Below, in pieces: positions 6,412 through 8,788 of a DNA stretch of 8,788 nucleotides. Position numbers and translations under genes: made by a program. The notes under the pieces are model-generated. The model was given only the letters and a program-made list of their open reading frames with translations. It searched no databases and was not told the origin of the DNA. Origin of the DNA: an uncultured Bacilli bacterium (GTDB lineage: Bacteria > Bacillota_I > Bacilli_A > RF39 > UBA660); contig CALWAA010000038.1 in the NCBI GenBank assembly GCA_944372725.1, forward strand, positions 1 through 8,788, read 5' to 3'. Positions within the stretch are counted from its first letter, which is position 1; every line of letters begins with the position of its first letter.

Positions 6412-7692
6412 CTATTCTTTTGCTTCATTTACTTGAAACATCTTCACAATTTGCTTAGCTTCATCTACTTTAGATAAATAGTATTCATATTTTTCCTTTG
6501 CTTCAATTCTATAATATAGAAAAGGACAATTATCTTCTTCTAATTCAAAATAAAATAAATCTGCCATATCATTAATATTGACTAGTTCTATTATATTTTC
6601 ATTCCTTGATAAAATTAAGTAATATTGATTATTATTTCTATTTTTAACAATTACCATTGGCAAAAAATCTTTTATACTTCTTTTTTTATCTAAATTTTTA
6701 TTTAACTGTCTTTCTTTTCGCTTAGCAATCCTTTCACTTTTGGATGTATGAAGTAATGTTTCATTATAAATTATTTCTTCTTCACTAGCGCATCTTTTCA
6801 CATGATAAAAGCTTTTATTTCTTTTAGGTAATACAGCTTTATTAAAATAAGTATGATATATTCCATTTCTAATTAAAATATCTGCCATATCATCTTGAAA
6901 ATTGGTACTATCAAAAATATGATAAACATAATAATGCCAATTATCTTCATGATACACATAAAACATCTTTGCCCGATAAACAATTAAAGCTCCTATCTTT
7001 AACTTTCTAGCCTCTTTTCGCCGATTAAAATAAATAGTTCTAAACTGCCTAATAGTATTTATTTCACCAGTGTTAAAAGTATCTATTAAAGTTATTTTTT
7101 CTTTTCTGGAAATTTCTTCTTTTTCCTCAAAAATAAAACTGTAATAAGTATTATTAATTAAAACATTATAATCTTTCTTTAGCTTATCTCTTAACCGATA
7201 TGTAATATAATTATTTTTATTTACTTCGTCAATATAGTAGCGATTTCCTAAATAAGATATTACATCCCCTACTCCTAATTTAAAATTTAAATATTTATCT
7301 TCTATATCAGGTTTTAAAGCAAAATCACTATGTTTTAGGATATACAAATATTTTTTTAAGCCCTCTAAATCACTTTCTTGTAACTTACCAATTTTCTTAA
7401 TATATTGATTGTAATCCAAAAGATATAACTTTTGACAATTAACAAAAGTATTTTTCTTTATATAATAGTCAATTCTATTAAGTGGGTAATAAAGAATATG
7501 CCATTTTATTTCTTGGTGAGGATTACTAGTACATTGCAATCCATAAACGTTTCTACCATCTTTTTTAATAATCACATAAGGTCCTGATAAATGCCCTTTT
7601 GAAATTCTTTCTTTTTCTTCTGTTGTTTTATATCTTTTAGCTAAAATAATATCACCTATGTTTAAAAGTGATAAATCACTATTTTCTATCAT
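6412..7692 (-). CDS. Multi-module protein with PemK/MazF-like N-terminal domain
   Basis: I do not recognise this 426-residue protein as a named family. Its N-terminal 120 residues look like the PemK/MazF fold: LNIGDIILAK, then GPYVIIKK, then YGLQCTS, then a tail VNCQKLYLLDYNQYIKKIGK with a helix, like the end of MazF proteins. The arginine usual in the MazF RPxxVI motif is replaced (SGPYVII), so RNase activity is doubtful. Three later segments have a similar beta-rich look: LGVGDVISYLGNRYYIDEV (140-158), LKIGALIVYRAKMFYVYHED (232-251) and FLPMVIVKNRNNNQYYLIL (344-362). A very basic linker (about 319-342) precedes the last one. There is no signal peptide or membrane segment, and no antitoxin-like gene lies beside it. 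The ATG at 7692 is six bases from AGGGGGG; the adjoining upstream GTG is too close. It starts 25 bp after lepB and probably shares its transcript. Confidence 0.75.
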   Translation of the reverse strand: MIENSDLSLLNIGDIILAKRYKTTEEKERISKGHLSGPYVIIKKDGRNVYGLQCTSNPHQEIKWHILYYPLNRIDYYIKKNTFVNCQKLYLLDYNQYIKKIGKLQESDLEGLKKYLYILKHSDFALKPDIEDKYLNFKLGVGDVISYLGNRYYIDEVNKNNYITYRLRDKLKKDYNVLINNTYYSFIFEEKEEISRKEKITLIDTFNTGEINTIRQFRTIYFNRRKEARKLKIGALIVYRAKMFYVYHEDNWHYYVYHIFDSTNFQDDMADILIRNGIYHTYFNKAVLPKRNKSFYHVKRCASEEEIIYNETLLHTSKSERIAKRKERQLNKNLDKKRSIKDFLPMVIVKNRNNNQYYLILSRNENIIELVNINDMADLFYFELEEDNCPFLYYRIEAKEKYEYYLSKVDEAKQIVKMFQVNEAKE

Positions 7693-7698
7693 CACTTG

Positions 7699-7705
7699 CC
7701 CCCCT
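7699..7705 (-). promoter_or_regulatory. Unusual ribosome binding site of the MazF-like gene
   Basis: The minus strand reads AGGGGGG here, a Shine-Dalgarno variant with G in place of the central A of AGGAGG. It lies six bases before the ATG at 7692 and only three before the adjoining GTG, so it decides for the ATG. The six-G run stands out in such AT-rich DNA and is a place where slippage during replication could change spacing and expression. Confidence 0.6.
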
Positions 7706-7717
7706 ATTTAATAAATA

Positions 7718-8200
7718 TTATTCTACTTTCCCAATTTTTCCAAAAGGATACATAATAAAATTAGTGGTTCCCTTAATTTCACTTCTTTTTATTGTTCCAA
7801 AACTTCTACTATCTAGGGAAATAATGCGATTATCTCCTAAAATAAAATATTCATCATCTTTTAAAGTAACAGGATTAATATTATAAGTTATGCCATAACC
7901 ATATTCATCATCTAATAATTCATCATTAATATATACTTTATTGTTTTTAATCTCTACAGTCTCACCAGGAAGACCAATAATTCTTTTAATAAGTTCTTCA
8001 TCGTGGTCATCTAATTTGACAACAACAATATCAAAACGGTCAATTTCTCCTAGTTTATTTAAAAGCATAATTTCATTGCCTTCAAGGGTTGGATACATCG
8101 AATTACCATTTACCTTTACCGGAGTAATAATAAAAGTACGCACAAACACAACCACTACAATTATAATAATATATGGAACTAAATTTTTTAAAATTTTCAT
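7718..8200 (-). CDS. lepB: Signal peptidase I
   Basis: A type I signal peptidase that removes signal peptides from exported proteins at the outer face of the membrane. The 160-residue protein has one N-terminal membrane anchor (LVPYIIIIVVVVFVRTFII) and then the catalytic domain. The serine is in NGNSMYPTL (S34) and the general-base lysine in ELIKRIIGLPGE (K72). The last conserved box, GDNRIISLDSRSFGTI, is complete. Size and single anchor are typical of short Gram-positive enzymes. An upstream ATG at 8212 would add MEGD, but that codon overlaps the Shine-Dalgarno sequence GGAGGG (8205-8210), which is well placed for the ATG at 8200, so I chose the latter. The gene has its own promoter after the rplS terminator. 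A lepB between rplS and rbgA is also seen in some clostridia, so this position is not odd. Confidence 0.95.
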   Translation of the reverse strand: MKILKNLVPYIIIIVVVVFVRTFIITPVKVNGNSMYPTLEGNEIMLLNKLGEIDRFDIVVVKLDDHDEELIKRIIGLPGETVEIKNNKVYINDELLDDEYGYGITYNINPVTLKDDEYFILGDNRIISLDSRSFGTIKRSEIKGTTNFIMYPFGKIGKVE

Positions 8201-8222
8201 GTCACCCTCCATTTATACATAA

Positions 8223-8254
8223 ATTATAGTATCACGTTTTCTTACTTTCTTCAA
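8223..8254 (-). promoter_or_regulatory. Promoter of lepB
   Basis: On the minus strand TTGAAG (8249-8254) is followed after 17 bases by TACTAT, with a TGA just before it as an extended -10. Overlapping it is a perfect TATAAT (8223-8228), though that sits 20 bases from TTGAAG. Either register puts the transcription start just upstream of the lepB Shine-Dalgarno sequence, giving a very short leader. The rplS terminator directly upstream makes a separate promoter necessary. Confidence 0.55.
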
Positions 8255-8266
8255 TCTTTTTCTTGC

Positions 8267-8294
8267 AAAGAAAAAACTCATCTTAAAATGAGTT
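8267..8294 (-). terminator. Rho-independent terminator of rplS
   Basis: On the minus strand AACTCAT (8288-8294), a six-base loop, and ATGAGTT (8275-8281) form a perfect 7-bp stem, followed directly by a run of Ts broken once by C. The 5' arm begins with the last two bases of the rplS TAA, so the hairpin starts inside the stop codon. The stem is short with few G-C pairs, so termination may be partial. Confidence 0.75.
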
Positions 8295-8652
8295 ATTCAG
8301 CTTTAACGCTATCGTTTCTTTCCTTAACACGATATTCCTTACGCATATCTTTAATGAAGTTAAGTTTTGCACGTCTAACTAGACCTTTTCTTACAACGAC
8401 GATTTTATCAATTGTAGGTGCATTAACTGGAAAAATACGAGTTACACCGATGCCACCTGATTTTTTTCTTACAGAAAAAGTCTCAGATACACCGCTACCC
8501 TTACGAGCTACTACTAAGCCTTCAAAAGCTTGGATTCTCTCTTTCTTTCCTTCTTTAACCCATACATCAACACGTACAGTGTCTCCAACACGAAATTCAG
8601 GTATATCGCGTCTAATATGACGTTCATTGATTTTATCAACTAAGTTAGCCAT
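8293..8652 (-). CDS. rplS: 50S ribosomal protein L19
   Basis: L19 sits at the interface between the large and small ribosomal subunits. The 119-residue protein is slightly longer than the usual 114-116. It has the conserved core DIPEFRVGDTVRVDVWVKEG, then KERIQAFEGLVVARKGSGVSETFSVRK, then GVTRIFPVNAPTIDKIVVVRKGLVRRAKL. After RRAKL the usual YYLR.LRGKAARIKE is replaced by a diverged, highly charged tail (NFIKDMRKEYRVKE...). The ATG at 8652 follows GAGAGG ten bases upstream. The gene has its own promoter and leader and ends in a terminator, so it appears to be transcribed alone or with partial readthrough into lepB. In many Bacillota rplS follows trmD. Here only 136 bp upstream are visible and no trmD end is seen. 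Confidence 0.98.
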   Translation of the reverse strand: MANLVDKINERHIRRDIPEFRVGDTVRVDVWVKEGKKERIQAFEGLVVARKGSGVSETFSVRKKSGGIGVTRIFPVNAPTIDKIVVVRKGLVRRAKLNFIKDMRKEYRVKERNDSVKAE

Positions 8653-8725
8653 ATTTACACATCCTCTCTATTTTATATTAACCTATAATCATAATTAAAA
8701 TCAGCGGATTATATTTTCTTGGGTC
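8653..8725 (-). promoter_or_regulatory. Structured 5' leader of rplS, possible L19 autoregulatory leader
   Basis: The predicted leader of about 73 bases contains a perfect 7-bp stem on the minus strand: TATAATC (8707-8713) pairs with GATTATA (8684-8690) around a 16-base loop that begins CGCTGAT. Around the predicted start lies the odd palindrome TTGGGACCCAA (8719-8729). An L19 leader family is known upstream of rplS in Bacillota and is thought to let L19 repress its own synthesis. The position fits, but I cannot confirm a match to its consensus without a covariance search. Confidence 0.4.
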
Positions 8726-8731
8726 CCAAAC

Positions 8732-8760
8732 ATTATAACATATTATTGTTAAAAATACAA
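8732..8760 (-). promoter_or_regulatory. Promoter of rplS
   Basis: On the minus strand TTGTAT (8755-8760) is followed after exactly 17 bases by a perfect TATAAT (8732-8737), which also has an upstream TGT forming a TGn-extended -10. Transcription should start around 8725. This is the strongest housekeeping-type promoter in the window, as expected for a ribosomal protein gene. Confidence 0.75.
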
Positions 8761-8788
8761 ACTATTTTCTAAACATATTTTCTTTCAT

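Noticed and set aside
6412..7692. A complete MazEF toxin-antitoxin pair
   Set aside because: There is no small antitoxin frame upstream or downstream, the protein is over three times the length of MazF, and the usual arginine is missing.
7941..8222. Plus-strand open frame of 93 codons opposite lepB
   Set aside because: It is the antisense shadow of lepB, with low-complexity translation and no ribosome binding site. The same applies to the plus-strand frames at 1185-1415, 7668-7886 and 8288-8620.

Overview
The window is strongly AT-rich, and every convincing gene is on the minus strand, so transcription runs from the high coordinates to the low ones. Tryptophan is TGG where I checked it, no gene I translated has an internal TGA, and every stop seen is TAA or TAG. 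The standard bacterial code therefore fits, and the Mycoplasma/Spiroplasma code is not needed. Protein sequences and gene order (rplS, lepB, rbgA, rnhB, topA) point to a low-GC Bacillota. An uncultured, host-associated Bacilli lineage (RF39- or Erysipelotrichia-like) is a guess from general resemblance; the sequence does not prove it.

In transcription order: a sigma-A-type promoter and short structured leader (about 8760-8653) precede rplS (ribosomal protein L19). A rho-independent terminator begins inside the rplS stop codon. A second promoter then drives lepB (signal peptidase I). A 426-residue protein with a PemK/MazF-like N-terminal domain follows 25 bp after lepB. A 293-bp gene-free spacer (6119-6411) carries weak nested inverted repeats and one possible extended -10 promoter. 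Next is a PDDEXK/DUF1016 (YhcG-type) nuclease gene cut in two by a single in-frame TAA. A tightly packed, partly overlapping run closes the window: rbgA (50S assembly GTPase), rnhB (RNase HII), an LtaS-type sulfatase-fold membrane enzyme, and topA (DNA topoisomerase I), which leaves the window at position 1.

The core genes are housekeeping: L19 is part of the large subunit that RbgA helps assemble, RNase HII and topoisomerase I act on RNA in DNA and on supercoiling, and LepB and the LtaS-like enzyme act at the membrane. The backbone resembles the rplS-(lepB)-rbgA-rnhB-...-topA order common in Bacillota. The unusual part is the stretch between lepB and rbgA (about 5.1-7.7 kb), where a MazF-like multi-module protein and a broken defence-type nuclease sit inside this backbone. 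The main items for a second look are the MazF-like protein, the single-codon break in the nuclease gene upstream of a probably essential GTPase, and the rplS leader.
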